Of a DNA stretch of 64,000 bases, positions 1 to 56,100 are shown piece by piece (the first letter of the stretch is position 1; each line of letters begins with the position of its first letter). The stretch covers positions 1,550,001 to 1,614,000 of the forward strand of contig NC_133955.1 in NCBI RefSeq assembly GCF_031877795.1, given 5' to 3'. The notes beneath the pieces are model-generated. The model was not told the DNA's origin, searched no databases, and saw nothing but the letters and a program-made list of their open reading frames with translations. This stretch comes from Strix aluco. Lineage: Eukaryota > Chordata > Aves > Strigiformes > Strigidae. The translations under genes were made by a program, and so were the position numbers.

Positions 1-252
1 CCTGTGCCAAAGCTGCCCCTCTCCAGCAGCCGTGTGCTGAGTGTCCAGGCCCTGTGTCTCATCCTGGCCCATTCCCTCCCTCCCTGGGGCAGCAACTGAG
101 GATGTGCAGAGGGTGAAGTCTGACTGCTCTCTCTGGTGCTCTGCCCGAGTGGCAGATTGTTTCTCCATTCCCCACACATACCCAGAGGGGGCAGGGGCAG
201 GGCTGTACCTGCTTTTTTGTTCCTGTCTCTACTCCTTAACGCTTCCCCTTAG

Positions 253-44146
<43,894 letters not shown>

Positions 44147-44268
44147 GCCGCCTGCCAGGGCAGCCCAGCAGACACGTCCCCTCAGGAGCTGGCAGGGGGT
44201 TACTGGAGCAAGGCCACACTGCTCCCCCTCTCTGCCTGGGGTCCTGGTGGGCTCTGTCCAGCTGCAGG

Positions 44269-44338
44269 AGGATTTTTGGGCCGGGTCTCCAGGATGCTGG
44301 TGCAGGACAAGAGGTCTTGCAAGAGCTGGACAGTCATT
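44269..44338 (+). repeat. Duplicated 70-bp block, copy 2 (3' UTR)
   Basis: This copy starts AGGATTTTTGGGCCGGGTCT and ends AAGAGCTGGACAGTCATT, whose last bases form the start of the ATTAAA poly(A) signal. It is about 1.24 kb downstream of copy 1 in the same orientation. Confidence 0.9.
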
Positions 44339-44341
44339 AAA
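44336..44341 (+). terminator. Poly(A) signal ATTAAA for CACNA1S
   Basis: ATTAAA lies 190 bases after the stop and is followed at once by a GT-rich stretch (GTGTTCCTGCTGTGTG), the usual downstream element. An AATAAA at 45353 is a possible distal alternative. Confidence 0.6.
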
Positions 44342-44359
44342 GTGTTCCTGCTGTGTGAC

Positions 44360-47300
44360 TCCGTGGACCCCCTTGTCCCCTCCTTCCTCTTGGCACCCAG
44401 CCTGCGCAGCCCGTGCTCATGCTGCTCGCTGCCCAGCCCAGCCTGGGCTGCACACATGAGACCACATTAACCAGAGGTGGCAGAGATTCACGTGGCCGCC
44501 TCCAGTCCCCATGCTGAGGGAGGTCTGTCCCTGCTTCCCAGTGCTCATGCCTCAACCAGCCATTTTGAGGGTGCCGAGCTCTGGGGGTCTCCTGATATCC
44601 CAGCAGCTGGACCCAGCGTCCTTATGTCTCTGCAGGAGCCTATTCCTCCAGCTTGCAGCCAAACCTGTCCCTCGGGGAGGAGGACAAGTGGCTTGGGCAG
44701 ATCTGCCTTAGGCCAGGGCAGCAGGCAGGCCCAGGCTCTGCACCACAGTGAGGCCTGGGGGCTTCTTGGCTCAATCCCAGCTGGGTAAGAAACGGGATGG
44801 GACAGGGGAGTGAAAGCATGTCCGGGTCGGTGCAGCAGCCCTGGGTCTAACCATGAGGAGAGTTGGGCACTGCTGTGCGATTTCTGTCACCTCAGCTATC
44901 TCCAAACCCAGCTCTCGGGCTCAGGCACCCACCGCTCAGCCCAGCCCGCAGGAGGGTCTCATCCAGCCCCAGACATCCCCAGTGCTCCGCAGGGGACAGG
45001 GGTGCCACAGCCAGGAGAGTGCAGGGAGCGCGGCGCTTGCTGCCTGCCCGTGCCAGCGCTGCCTGCGCGCTGCCTGTTGCTGCCTGCAATCGAGTAGCAG
45101 CTGAGGTTATTCCTCTTGGGGAATGGGGCTGCCCAGGGGTTTCACCTCAGTGCCCCAGGCGGGGTCTGGGTGCCAAGCCCTGGGGTAGCCTCTCCCAGGG
45201 GACCCTCCCCAGAGGGCCTCCAGCCAACTGGGCAATGCAGGGCTCTGCCTTGTCTAATATATATTAAAATGCAGCAAACGGATGGGTCCCAGGGGAGGTG
45301 CTGAATCAATAGAGCTTGCCTGCTCTCCAGCAGGGCATTTATTTGTTAACTCAATAAAAGGGAAATGGCTGTGGCTGAGCTCCAGCTGCAGCCCGAGCTC
45401 CGGAGAGCCCATCTTGTACAGGGGACATGGCAGCACAAACATTTTTCCCCCGAGGGGATGCAGGCGATCAGCAGGGATGGGGTAGGGGCAGCCGCTGCAT
45501 CACTCGCTCTTGCTTCACTGCCCCGGGCAGGACATACCCCCCCTCACAGACACACAGACACATCGCCCCCTCCTGAGGCAGGGGCGGGGGGTGGTTGCCA
45601 ATGAGGCTCTGGCATCTGCTCTGCCAAGGGGAGGTCAAGGACGTGCTTCATTAGTTACAAGGTGAATGGCGATGGTTTCCTGCTCCCTTCGGTGAGGGGG
45701 GGACTGCCTGGGCCACTTCCCAAGGCAGGTGGGTGCTCACCAGGGACTCAGATACGAAGGGTGACACTGGTGGGGACATGCTGCAGTGATGGGTCAGTGC
45801 CTCTGCACCCTCCCCTGGGGTCTGGGACTGCACAAGGGCTGATTTGCCCCAAGCTAGCATCTGGGGGATCTTTCTTGAGTTGATTTCTAGATGAATGGAT
45901 CTGGCTTGTGACGTGGTTGGCACAAGGGTGAAGCAGGAAGGTGGGGCAGAAGCACCACGGCACAGTCACTGCCCCTCTCTGCCTGGAGCTTTAACGGGGA
46001 AGGGTCCAGCCTCAGAAAAAATGGCAGTTTAGGGTGGGAAGTCTCCCCCACCCCAGGTGTCCTTGCAAACGTGGCCCCCAGGGACAAAGGAAGATAAAAC
46101 CCAGCTCCTCACATCCTCGCAGGACCACAGACAGGCTGTTCACTGCTCATCCCCCGATGCTGTACCAGCATGAGGTCCCCTGGATCTTCCCCATCCCAGC
46201 AGAGGCCAAGCCAGCGCCGCAGGTGGCGCGTGGCCCTGGCACCTTGGGAGCCCCGGGAGCACGAGCAGCCGCAGCGAAGGGACGGTGCTGTTCAGGTGAA
46301 GGCATCCAGACACCAGAGCAGAGGGCGGGTGCTGGGCTCCGCGCTGGGCACAGTTCTGACCTCCTTAGCTGTCAGCCACTGGTGCTGGCATGTCCTGGCT
46401 GTCCCAGAGCAGACGGGCACCTCTCCCAGGACACAGCCTGGGCTCCTCAAGGTAAACCTCAGTGTGCCTCAGTTTCCCCTCACGCTCCATTGCTGTTCAC
46501 CCTGACATCACAGAATCCTCTCGGCTGGAAAAGCCCTTGAAGCTCCTCCAGCCCCACCATGAACCTCACACTGACCGTTCCCAACTCCACCAGATCCCTC
46601 AGCGCTGGGTCAACCCGACTCTTCAACCCCTCCAGGGATGGGGACTCCCCCCCTGCCCTGGGCAGCCCATTCCAACGCCCAACAACCCCTTCTGCAAAGA
46701 AATACACCAGCACCAACCTGCAGAGCTGGGGTTCCACTGTAGGTCCCACACCCGCCTCAGGCTGGGAGATACTTTTTCCTGTCAAGCCAGAGGCTCCCCG
46801 TGTCCCTGGCACAGGGCAGCACGTCCGCCCGGCACCAGCCCCAGCAATGTGAAGGCAACAGACAGGGAAACCAGCCACCTCCTTCAGCTCCTCGGTGCCT
46901 GCCTGTCCCCAGTCCCGCTCCCTGATGGGCCCTGGACATGTGCCCCTCACTAGCCACCCAGGAGCAGCTCAAAGGATGGAGCCAATGGCCCTGTGGGCAT
47001 GCTGCTTGGCCCCCACAGACTGGGCATGCTGGAGGGCCATGTCATGCCCACACCATCAGCCTCAGCCCCTGTCCTCTGGGGATGGGCTCTTGACACGGCC
47101 TTAGGCAACCCGCAGGGCCACCAACCCTGCCCCCCCCCAGTGCCAGTGGCTCTTGGTGGGAGGACCCAGGTCCCCACTGCCCTGCGCTGGCTCCCACTGC
47201 TCAGTGGTCTCACCCCTCCCCGCACCCCAGAGCCACGGAGGGGACCAGGTGAAGCCGTGGAGGTGTCTGAGTGGTGCCAAGCATGTGGGGAGAAAAGTCC

Positions 47301-47847
47301 TGGGGGTGGTAGTTCACCTCCGTCCTCCTCCAGGCTCTGCTGCTCGCAGGGGCAGGGACCTGCAGGGTCCTGCTCTCTGTCCCCTGTCCCAAACCAGAGC
47401 AGGCTGGAAACATCCTTCATGGGCACCGCGGGCTGGAGGGGTTGGTCCGAGGACCCCTCGGGACTGTCACTGATGCTCTCGCAGGGAGGCGTTTCCCTCC
47501 TCAGTGCCAAGTGTAAAGTGGCCTCATCAGTGGTGGGTGGCTGGGGACAGCGTGTGGGGTGACAGCGGGGTGCCCCCGCCTGTGTGCGCACACCCAGCAG
47601 CCCCGGCGCCCCCGTCTCCACGCGGGGGGCTGTTGCAGGCTGCCCCGCTCCTGCCGCTGCTGCCGAGGGGGGTGGGCTGTCCCCGGGGCATGATCCCCTC
47701 CCTTGTGTCCACTCGTGGGCAGGAGCGGGCAGAGCTCCCGTGTGTCCCCCCGGCAGCTCCCAAACCAGCGGGGCTGGCTGTGAGCATCTGCCTTGTGCAC
47801 CCGGGGGCAGAGGAGCTGGGGGACAGGCAGAGGCTCAGGGACGGGTC
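44360..47847. other. Intergenic, CACNA1S to KIF21B
   Basis: No supported gene lies here. It contains an AATAAA at 45353-45358 and an ATATATTAAA tract near 45257-45268, either of which could serve longer CACNA1S transcripts, and one CR1 remnant. Long open frames in it have no recognisable protein features. Confidence 0.7.
46502..46735 (-). mobile_element. CR1 LINE 3' fragment, inverted
   Basis: The + strand reads ATCACAGAATCCTCTCGGCT, then GGAAAAGCCCTTGAAGCTCC, TCCAGGGATGGGGACTCC and GGGCAGCCCATTCCAACGCC. This is the reverse complement of a CR1-type 3' region. It is intergenic. Confidence 0.85.
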
Positions 47848-48054
47848 AGGGCAGGGGAACAGGCAGGGGAACAGGCAGGGGAGGGCAGGCAGGGGAGCAG
47901 GCAGGGGAGCAGGCAGGGGAACAGGCAGGGGAGGGCAGGCAGGGGAGCAGGCAGGGGAGCAGGCAGGGGAGCAGGCAGGGGAGCAGGCAGGGGAACAGGC
48001 AGGGGAGGGCAGGCAGGGGAGCAGGCAGGGGAGCAGGCAGGGGAGCAGGCAGGA
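47848..48054 (+). repeat. 12-bp G-rich minisatellite
   Basis: There are about 17 tandem units of AGGCAGGGGAGC, with AGGCAGGGGAAC variants and an inserted GGGC step recurring every few units, so there is some higher-order periodicity. It ends about 750 bp upstream of the KIF21B ATG. It is G-rich on the + strand. Confidence 0.95.
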
Positions 48055-48165
48055 GGCCGGGGGGAACAAGATCCTGTGTGGGACCTGGGTGCTCCGTGGT
48101 GCTCGGTACAGCCGTGCGCAGGCGGGAGCGGGGCTGCTGGGACGGCAGGCGGCAGGGACCGACGG

Positions 48166-48587
48166 GTGAGAGTGTGAGTGTGAGTGTGAGTGTGAGTGTG
48201 TCTGTGTCAGTGTGTGTGTGTGTGTGAGTGCATGTGTGAGCGTGTGAGTGTGTGTCAGTGCGTGTGTGTGCATGTGTGTGTGTGAGTGTCAGTGTGTGTG
48301 TCAGTGTGTGTGTGTGAGAGTGTGAGTGTGTGTGTCTCTGTGTGTGTGTGTGTGTGTCTGTGTGTGTGTGTGTGTGAGAGTGTGAGTGTGTGTGTCTGTG
48401 TGTGTCTGTGTGTGTGTGTGTCAGTGTGTGTGTGTGTGTGTCTGTGTGTGTGTCTGTGTGTGTGAGTGTCAGTGTGTGTGTGTGTGTGTGTGTGTGTCTG
48501 TGTGAGTGTGTGTGTGTGTGTCTGTGTGTGTGTGTGTCAGTGTGTGTGTGTGTGTGTGTCAGTGTGTGTGTGTGTGTGTCTGTGTGA
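48166..48587 (+). repeat. GT-rich compound microsatellite
   Basis: About 420 bp of GTGAGT, GTGTCT, GTCAGT and plain GT units, interrupted but without other sequence. It ends just where the GC-rich promoter begins, about 215 bp before the KIF21B start codon. Confidence 0.97.
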
Positions 48588-48589
48588 CA

Positions 48590-50110
48590 CGGGGGTCCGT
48601 TCCTGTGCCTCCTGTCCCGGTGCCGGGGGGTGGGTTCGGGTCTCCCCGCGCTCCCCCCCCAGCGTGTGCGCTGCCGGCAGTGGGGGCGGGGCGTGTCCCC
48701 GAGGCCCCGCCCCCCACCTGGGGCCGCCCCCCGCCCCGCCCCCCGCCCCCTCCCCCGCCCCTGGGTGCTCTCGGGCAGCGGCGGCCGGTGCCGGTGCCGG
48801 GGGATGGCGGCCCCGGACAGCTGCGTCAAGGTGGCCGTGAGGTGGGTGCCGGGGGGCCGGGGGGGCCGGGGGGACCGCGCACGCCCGGGGGGCGCAGGGG
48901 GCTCAGGGCACCCCCCGCAGCACAGAGGGCTCGGGGGGCCCGGTGCCCCGCGGCGGGGTAGGGGGGGGGGGGGGGTGTCGCTGCCCATCCCCAGGGCACT
49001 GAGTTCCTCCCCCCCTCCCCGGATCGGGTTTTGCCCCCCCCCAGCCCCACTGCCGCCGCTATCCTCCCCACCCCCCACTCCGCATCGTTTCGGGGCTGCC
49101 TCCCCCCCCGGCCCCCCCCTGCCCAGCCCCGCGATGCCCAACTCCCCTCCCCTGCGGCGGGGGGGTGGCGAGGTGGGGACCCCCCCGGCCCCCTCACCTG
49201 GACAGCGGGGCTGGCGCCAGCCCTTGCGGCTCTGCAGCTCCTGGCTGCCTCGCGGGTGGGTTTGACCCCCCGGGGGTGTCAGGCAAGATGTTGGGGGGTG
49301 GGGGGGGTCTCTGCCTGCCCCCCCCCTTCCTTCGCCCCCCCCCCCGCTAGGTGGTCGGGAACGATGCGGCATCTCGGGGTCCTTTGTGCTGACTCCGGGC
49401 GGGGAACAATGCGCCCTCCAGCCCGGGCACCTCAGTAACGGAGATGCCGGCGGCATCTAATTCATGGGGGGGCTCGGGGGGGGGACGACGACTCGGGGGG
49501 GAGCTCGGGGGGCGTCGGCAGCCGGCGGGGCAGATCGCGCATCGTCTGCAGAGCCCCCCGGGGGCGGGTGGGACCGGGGGGGTCTTTGTTAGCGCCGTGC
49601 CAGGCTGGGTGTGTTCCGTGCACCGCCGCTGGGGTCCCGCCACCGGCGCTTCCCTCTGCCTGGGGGGGGGAAGGAGCCCCCGGGGGAAGGGGGGGGCCGA
49701 GCCCCGCCGAAGCCAGCGGGAGAGGCAGGGGGGGCCCTGCCCGCTGCCACGGCCGGAGCTGCCGTCCCCGCGTGGGGAAGGGACCGGCCGTGCCGCTCCC
49801 CCCTGCTCGCCCCGGGCAAGCGTGAGCCCGGCCTCGGCGCGAGGGGGGGATCGGGCCCACCTGGCCCAGCCCCACGCGGTGACACCGCGCTCCCCGCCTG
49901 CCTTGTGTCCCACCGGGGGGCCGCAGGGTCACCCGGGGGGGGGGACAGGGCGTGCCGGCTCCCCCTGCCCGCACCCCTCAGGGCACGAGGCAGATGGGGG
50001 TGCTGATGGCTGCGGGGGGGCTGCGTTAGTCCCCGGAGGAGGATTTGCGGAGGGCGCGATGCCGGCCGGTCCCTGCCTGGGCAGAGCGAGAGCACAAAAG
50101 ATGCGCCAGT
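48590..50110. promoter_or_regulatory. KIF21B: CpG island at KIF21B promoter
   Basis: About 1.5 kb with abundant CpG and very high GC. The segment 48682-48770 holds many GC boxes (GGGGCGGGG on + and repeated CCCCGCCCC), the expected Sp1-type sites of a TATA-less promoter. Exon 1 lies inside. There is a run of 15 G at 48961-48975. The exact transcription start cannot be placed from sequence. Confidence 0.8.
48804..48841 (+). CDS. KIF21B: KIF21B exon 1, coding part
   Basis: The coding part is 38 bp from the ATG to the donor GTGGGT. It encodes [12 protein letters not shown] plus two bases of an Arg codon. The human protein starts with a similarly short lead before CVKVAVR. The 5' UTR is presumably in the GC-box region just upstream. 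Confidence 0.92.
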
Positions 50111-53100
50111 GATGGAGGGAGAGGGGAGGGGTGTGGGGCTGTGCGCTGCGAGTGTGCACGTCTGTGTGCGTGTGCACGCGTGTGTGTGCACCAGGACACC
50201 TCCCAGCGCTGCCTGCCCGTCCACTCTTCCTGTCTTGGAAGCAGGCGGTGGTGATTTTCTGCCTTTCTCCGTTTGAATCGGGGCCAGACTGGTTTTAAAG
50301 GATGGGGGAGGTGACAGCATCCCTCTCGTGCGGGTGCTGCTGGGGTGCCTGGGCTGGGCTGTGCCAAGGCAGGGGTGTCCGTGCCAGGATACTGACCCAG
50401 GAACCGAGTGATGCTGGGGGTGGAGATTTCCTGCATGCCGGACTCTTCCCGTCCTCCATCCTGCATTTCTCTCAGGATGAAGCCTTGTAACAAAAGCCCG
50501 GCTCAAGGCCGGGGGTCAGTTTTGCCCAGGAGATGGAGCGGGTGCCGCTGGGGATGACGGCTGTGGAGTCGTTTCTGCTGGGCTCTTCCCACCCCGTCCC
50601 TTCGGCCTCTGCCAGCGATGGGCTCGAGGCCTGTCCAGTGCACAGGGTGGGGATCACAACTGGGAGGTGACTTGAACATGCAGCATTGCGGTGGTGGGGT
50701 GCCCGTGGTGAGGATCTGGGAAGCGGGGGGAGGTCCAACTCTGTCCCACCCCCTCCTTGAGGGAGCGAGCTGGCACCCCACTTGGTGCAGCCAGTGGGTG
50801 CGGGGCAGCTGGGGTGATGCGGTAGCGAAGGTGAGCTGGCAGGACAAAGGAGGAGGAAGGCTGGGAGCAGGGATGCTGCGAGACAAAGCAGGCAGGTTGC
50901 AGCGTCATGTGGGAAGGTGGCTCCCGAGGATGCGCTGAGTGCGCAAGGGCCGAGCCGCTCTCCTGCGGACTAACCACCCGGCTCTTCTGCCAAAGCAGAC
51001 CCAGGGGGCTGATGATGGGTCCCCTCCTGCACTGGGCTGGGAGCAGAGCGAGGTTTTCCTTTGTGAGCGCTTGTGACACCCCACTGGTGGAGCAGCCAGG
51101 CTGCCCGAGTCTCTGAGACCTCTCACCCTCCGAGCAGACCTGCCCACAGATTCCACCTCCCTCGGCCACCAGAGCAGGGAGGAGGTTGAACGCCTCTAGA
51201 GTGCAGCAGGACATGGATCAAAGCTCCCCTTTTGTCCCTTTATAGCAACATGAATGTGCCAGCTGTGCCATTTCTTCAGGGTCTCTGTGTCTGTGCTGCT
51301 GGTCGCACAGTGGAACCTGGGGAAGGGCTGGGCACGCTGGGAGGTGATGGGGGCTTTGGGGGAAGGCACCGTGTTCTGCTGGGGTTAAATGGCTGCGTGA
51401 TGGGGATGGTCCAGAGGTGGTGCTGCAGCCACCTGGACTGTAACTGCGGCCTCACAGAGCCTTCGGGGTGGGAGGAGCAGGGACTGAGGAGCAGGGGTGG
51501 TGGGGCTGTTGGGGGGACCCCAAGTTCTTCCTGGTTCTCCCGGCCTGGCAGGAGGACGCATGACAGGCGCTGTGGTTTCACTGTCAGCTTCACGGGTTCC
51601 ATCTCCCTCTCAGCAGAGCCCTGGCTGCCCCTTTGGCAGTGCTGGTCCAAAGGACGCGGGTGCTGAGCCACTGACTGGGGCACGTTATTTAGGCTTCCTG
51701 CGTGCCAGGAGTGAGATGGCCGGTACCTGCTGCAGCACTGCTGTTGGCAGAGGGAAATGCAGGCCCAAGGGCTGCTCCTGGCTCAGGGGCTGATTTGTAC
51801 CTGCAACTCAGACCTGCACCGTTCGCAAAGGCAGGGCTGGATCCTGCCCTGACTCCCGCCCTCCCTGCAGGCAGGGTCTGCCTTCACTTGCCCACCAGCA
51901 TTAAGCCTGGTGTGTCGCTTCGTGGGCGCGTCTCAGCTTGCTGGCTCTGGCGGATGCTGCTGGGGAGGAAGCGACAGGGCCGAGCTGCCGGCAGCGGTCG
52001 GGTTGGGCGCCCGCGTGCCCTGCGCCGGTGTAACGGTCTCAGCTGGGAAGCAGCTGCCTGCCACGATGGTGCTGAGCGGGGCGGCCCGGGAGCCCTCTCC
52101 TTGCTGCTGGGGGGGTTTTCCTCAGAGCCTGGGGAAGGCAGCAACTGCTGTTCCCTTCTGTAGGTGACCTTCAAACGGGTGGCTGAAGTGCAGCCAGCTC
52201 GGCAGCTCCCTGCTCGTGCCCTCCATCCTTGATTTGAGGCTCCGGCCTCCCCTTGAGCTTCATCAGCACCCTCCCTGCAGCACCCCAGCTCCCAGTCAGG
52301 TGCTGTCGGCTCCTGCAGCCGCAGCGAGCCAGGGGTGCAGCGGGGGGAGCGGGGCTTGCGGTGCTGGTTGCAGGAGGTGGAGCCCAGACTCGCTGCACGC
52401 CGGTGGTTTTGCTGTGTCAGGAAGAGCTGATGGCACGTATTGACCCAGAGGCCATTAAACTCCTTGGCCCGGGGAGGTCTGAGAAGCCAGGCTGGCTGCA
52501 GAAATGCTCCCTAAGGGCACTTTCAAACCGCCCAGCTCATCGCACCCCCTGTGCCAGAGCTGCCCGTGGCACCCGAGCGCGCCTGGCTGGCTGCGGAGAC
52601 TCAGGAAACGGAGCTTGTGAAATTGGGGAAGGAAGTTGAGTCGGATTTCAAGTTTATTTAAACCCTGCAACCTCCAGTGCTCTGCTGCTTTCATAAACAC
52701 TCCTGCCGTGATGCTCCGTGCTCCACACGGGCAACCCAGTGCTAGCTGTCTCCTGCCCCCGGGAGCTGCTCCCCCCTCCTCTTCGGGAAGAAGGATGGGA
52801 TGTGCCACTTGGGACAGGACAGACTTGTGCACCCATCGCCATGTGCCCTGGAGGGCCTTGGTTCACTGGGAGTGGGCTGGCAAAGGCCAGGTGCTGGGAT
52901 CATCTGGGCTCCTGGCCCTGCTGGGATGGTTTCTGTGAACCTGGAGCCTCCAGGACCAGCTGGGGTCACTCCCCGAGGAGGCAGAGTTGTTGTAGCCTTT
53001 CCAAACCAGCTCCTCCCAGGAGTAGTTCTGGGTCTGGATGGGGAGGTGGTGTGAGCCCAACTTGTGCCACACTGGTGCACGTGCTGCCCAAGGGCTCCGG

Positions 53101-56100
53101 TGTGGAGAGGGGGGGTACAGCCTGGTACCCACTGCCCACCGTCACCACAGTGCTGCTGCAGCTCTGAGCCCCTTCGGTGTGGTCCCAGGGGGACACTGTG
53201 GAGTCTCTCATGGGACACTGTCTCCTGCCATGTCTGGCTGGTGTTGGGCTGGTTTTGCTCAGATGTCACAGGGTTGCACGGGGGAGAGATGGGGCAAACC
53301 CACCTCACTGGTGGGATGGATGGGAGACAGCCTGTCCTGGTGTGGTGGCACAGCCCAGCCCTGGGGTGCCCCATCTCCCATCTGTGGGGGCTGGGAGGCT
53401 CCATGGCGAGCAGCCTTGATCCCAGGAAGGAAATATCTCAGGGGGCTGCTATAGCCTGGGGGTGCTGGACAGGCAGAGCACCAGCGTGGGCACCTCCAGC
53501 TGCTTTCCCCATCCTTTGCCTCTACCGAGGGCAGCTCAGCCCTGGCAGTGGCACCCCCGCCATGTCCCGGGGCTGTTTTGCTGCTGTGCTGAACCCATCC
53601 GGGTGAGCTGCTGCACTTGGGTTTCACTTTGGCTCTCGCCAGCCCCGGTGCGCTTCAGGGGTGTGCGTGCTCTGGGCTGCCAGCGAGCGGGGTGACATTG
53701 GCCTCCCCAGCCTGGAGAGAGATGTTGGGGTCTGTGGTGGGTGGCGGGGCCCCATGGGGTCTCAGAGGGAAGTGCTGAGCCCAGGTGTGTGGGCGCGAGG
53801 GTTTTTCTGCACCTGGCTTCAATCAGGCATGTATTGGCTGGCTTTTACAGCGGAAATGTTAGAAAGGGGATGGAGATGGTGCCGGTGCGAAGGGGGAGCA
53901 CGGCCGCACCCCACGCAGACACGCCATCGCCTGCGGCACAGCTCGGAGCAAAGCAGCTTTAAGAGGCTTTTGCTGCCTGCACCCATCACCCGTCAGCAAG
54001 GGATTTAAATGTGCCATGCTATGAAGTCTCAGGAATTTGGGAGGCTGGGGCTGTCTCTAAGTCAGAGGACGCAGCCAGCTGCGGCTTTCCTGCACCAGCA
54101 GTGAAATTGGGGGCAGGAGAAAATTACAGGAGATGAAGCCCTAAACAAAGCTGTCGGGAACATGGCTCCTGGCCCCCTGAGAGGGAAGGTGATACCCCCA
54201 CTGAGCCCGGTGCTAACCGAGGAGCCAGCCCCGCCAGGCAGCTGTCGGGCTGGTGCTGCGGGGAGTGGGGCTGGCCCCAGTGGTCCCATGGAGCTGTTTC
54301 CTGATGAAGACTGTCAAAACAGTCCCTGTCGGTGGTTAAACAGCCGACAGGTTTGGGATGTGGGGGATTGTGAGGGCAGCTGCTGCCGGGCTCTGCTGCA
54401 GAGGATCAGCACGCTGCAGGGTGACTTCCCACCCAGGTCGAATGCTGATGGGTTTCTGCTTTGGCTCGGTGGGAGGGAAGGCAACGGGCCTCCCACCACC
54501 CCTTCCCCTCCAGGCAGAGCAGGAGCTGGTCCAGGGATGTCCTGGCATATCCCCATGTCCCTGCTGGCTCTGCACTGCTGTGAGGCCAGGGCTGGCTGGC
54601 AGCCTTACCCCGCCTGGCATCTGCCGCTCTGCCCTGCTCCGTGACACAACACGGTCATCGTCCCCATTTCTAAGTGAGGGCTCACGGCTGAGCCCGAGCT
54701 CCCAGGGATCCCAGTGAAATCCCTTCCCCTTCTTTGCAGCTCCCTGGTGCCAGGACGTGGTGGGGAGGTTTCTTGTCACAGCTTGCTGTAGCCAGGCCTG
54801 GCCCCAAGCGCCCCTGTCCCATGGTGCCCCCACCCCACGTAACCCCATGGGGCTGTAAACACCTCCCAGCCCATCCGCTCCTGCCTGCCTCTAGTTCTTA
54901 GTGGGCGCCTCTGTGGTGTCCTGGGGGGTGGCTCAGCAGCCCCCCTCCAAACTCTGGGTCTGTTCTCCCAGTGTCACCAGCCTCACATCTGGGCCAGCGC
55001 GGAGGGCAAAGCTCTGGATGCTGGCACTGGGGCAGCCCGGGGGCATTCCTGCACCAATCTGGCCATCCCCAGGGCTGAAAGATTTAATGAAGGTTCTTCT
55101 GCCCCTGGGCTTTGCTGCAGCCAGGGCCCTACAGGCTCTCAGCCCCCTCCCTGGAGAGCAGCACAGCCTGACCTTTAGCACCAGGCACAAAACCGCTTCT
55201 CACTTCTCCAGGCTCTTCCTTCCTCCTCCGCCACAGGCTGGGGCACATCTGGGTGCTGGAGCCCCAGGACCCAGGTGGATGCTCGGGGGTGGGGGATGGA
55301 GGGGCAGGGGCAGGAGGCTCAGTGGGGCAGTGTGGGATGTGCTGGGTCTGTTCTGCACACTCTTCCCCAGAAGTCTCAAGGGTCCTGTGAGCTTCATGTG
55401 AACTTCTGTGCTGGTGGGTATAATAACCCCAGTAACCCACTGGCGTTGTGGGTGTGCTGGGGGCATGCTGCTTGGATGGCAGGAGTGGGATGTCTCCATC
55501 CTTGCTGGGGGGAGATGAGCAATGCTGGGAAAAAAGGAAAAACGTTGTGTTGGGGGAGAAAGGCTGGGTCCTTGCCTTCCTCTCTGCCCTCCAGGCACTT
55601 CCCTGTTGCTGGGAGGCACAACCCAGCCCCTGCCTGCGTTAGGACAGGGGGTTCTCTCGGGCCATGTCACTGTGGTCTCTGCTCATCTATTATTTGATGC
55701 TGCACCCACCCGAGGAGGACGTTAGGGCAAAATGTGTCTGTTCCCTTCCCAGCTGTGAGACCAGGTTTGCTCCTGGGTGCTTTGTAGCATCCCCCATCCT
55801 GCTGGCCAAGGACTTGGGATTTTGGCGGGGGTGGAAGTGTAGAGGCACCTCTTTTGTGCCACTGGCTCTCTGTCCCCTCTGGGTTCTGGGGTTGCAGCAT
55901 CTTCTGCCAAGATCAGGTGGTTTCCTCAGTGGCAATCAGAGCGTGTCGGGGGGCTGCAGGCATGCCTGCTTTCGGGGGGCCAGGAAAGCCTTATGTCCAG
56001 TGTGGGTGCACCAGTACTGGGGTGGGACTGGGACATGGGGACCTCACAGGGACACTTGGGAAAGGGAGAGACCCTGTGGGTATGATTCACTGACTTGGGA

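Larger units (their letters stand above)
44147..44355 (+). other. CACNA1S: CACNA1S 3' UTR
   Basis: About 200 bases follow the stop up to a predicted cleavage site near 44355. The distal third is the second copy of the 70-bp duplicated block. The end is inferred from the poly(A) signal only. Confidence 0.6.

Noticed and set aside
47848..48054. Possible CRISPR-like array
   Set aside because: The units are contiguous 12-mers with no spacers, and the locus is a vertebrate intergenic region.
48489..49121. Alternative KIF21B start codons within the GT repeat or CpG island
   Set aside because: Only the ATG at 48804 leads in frame into VKVAVR and the splice to the motor domain, with a length close to the human lead.
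47846..49456. 536-codon open frame on the minus strand
   Set aside because: It is made by the minisatellite and GT repeat read antisense (Pro/Ala/Cys repeats, then His-Thr repeats) and runs into the CpG island. It has no protein-like composition.
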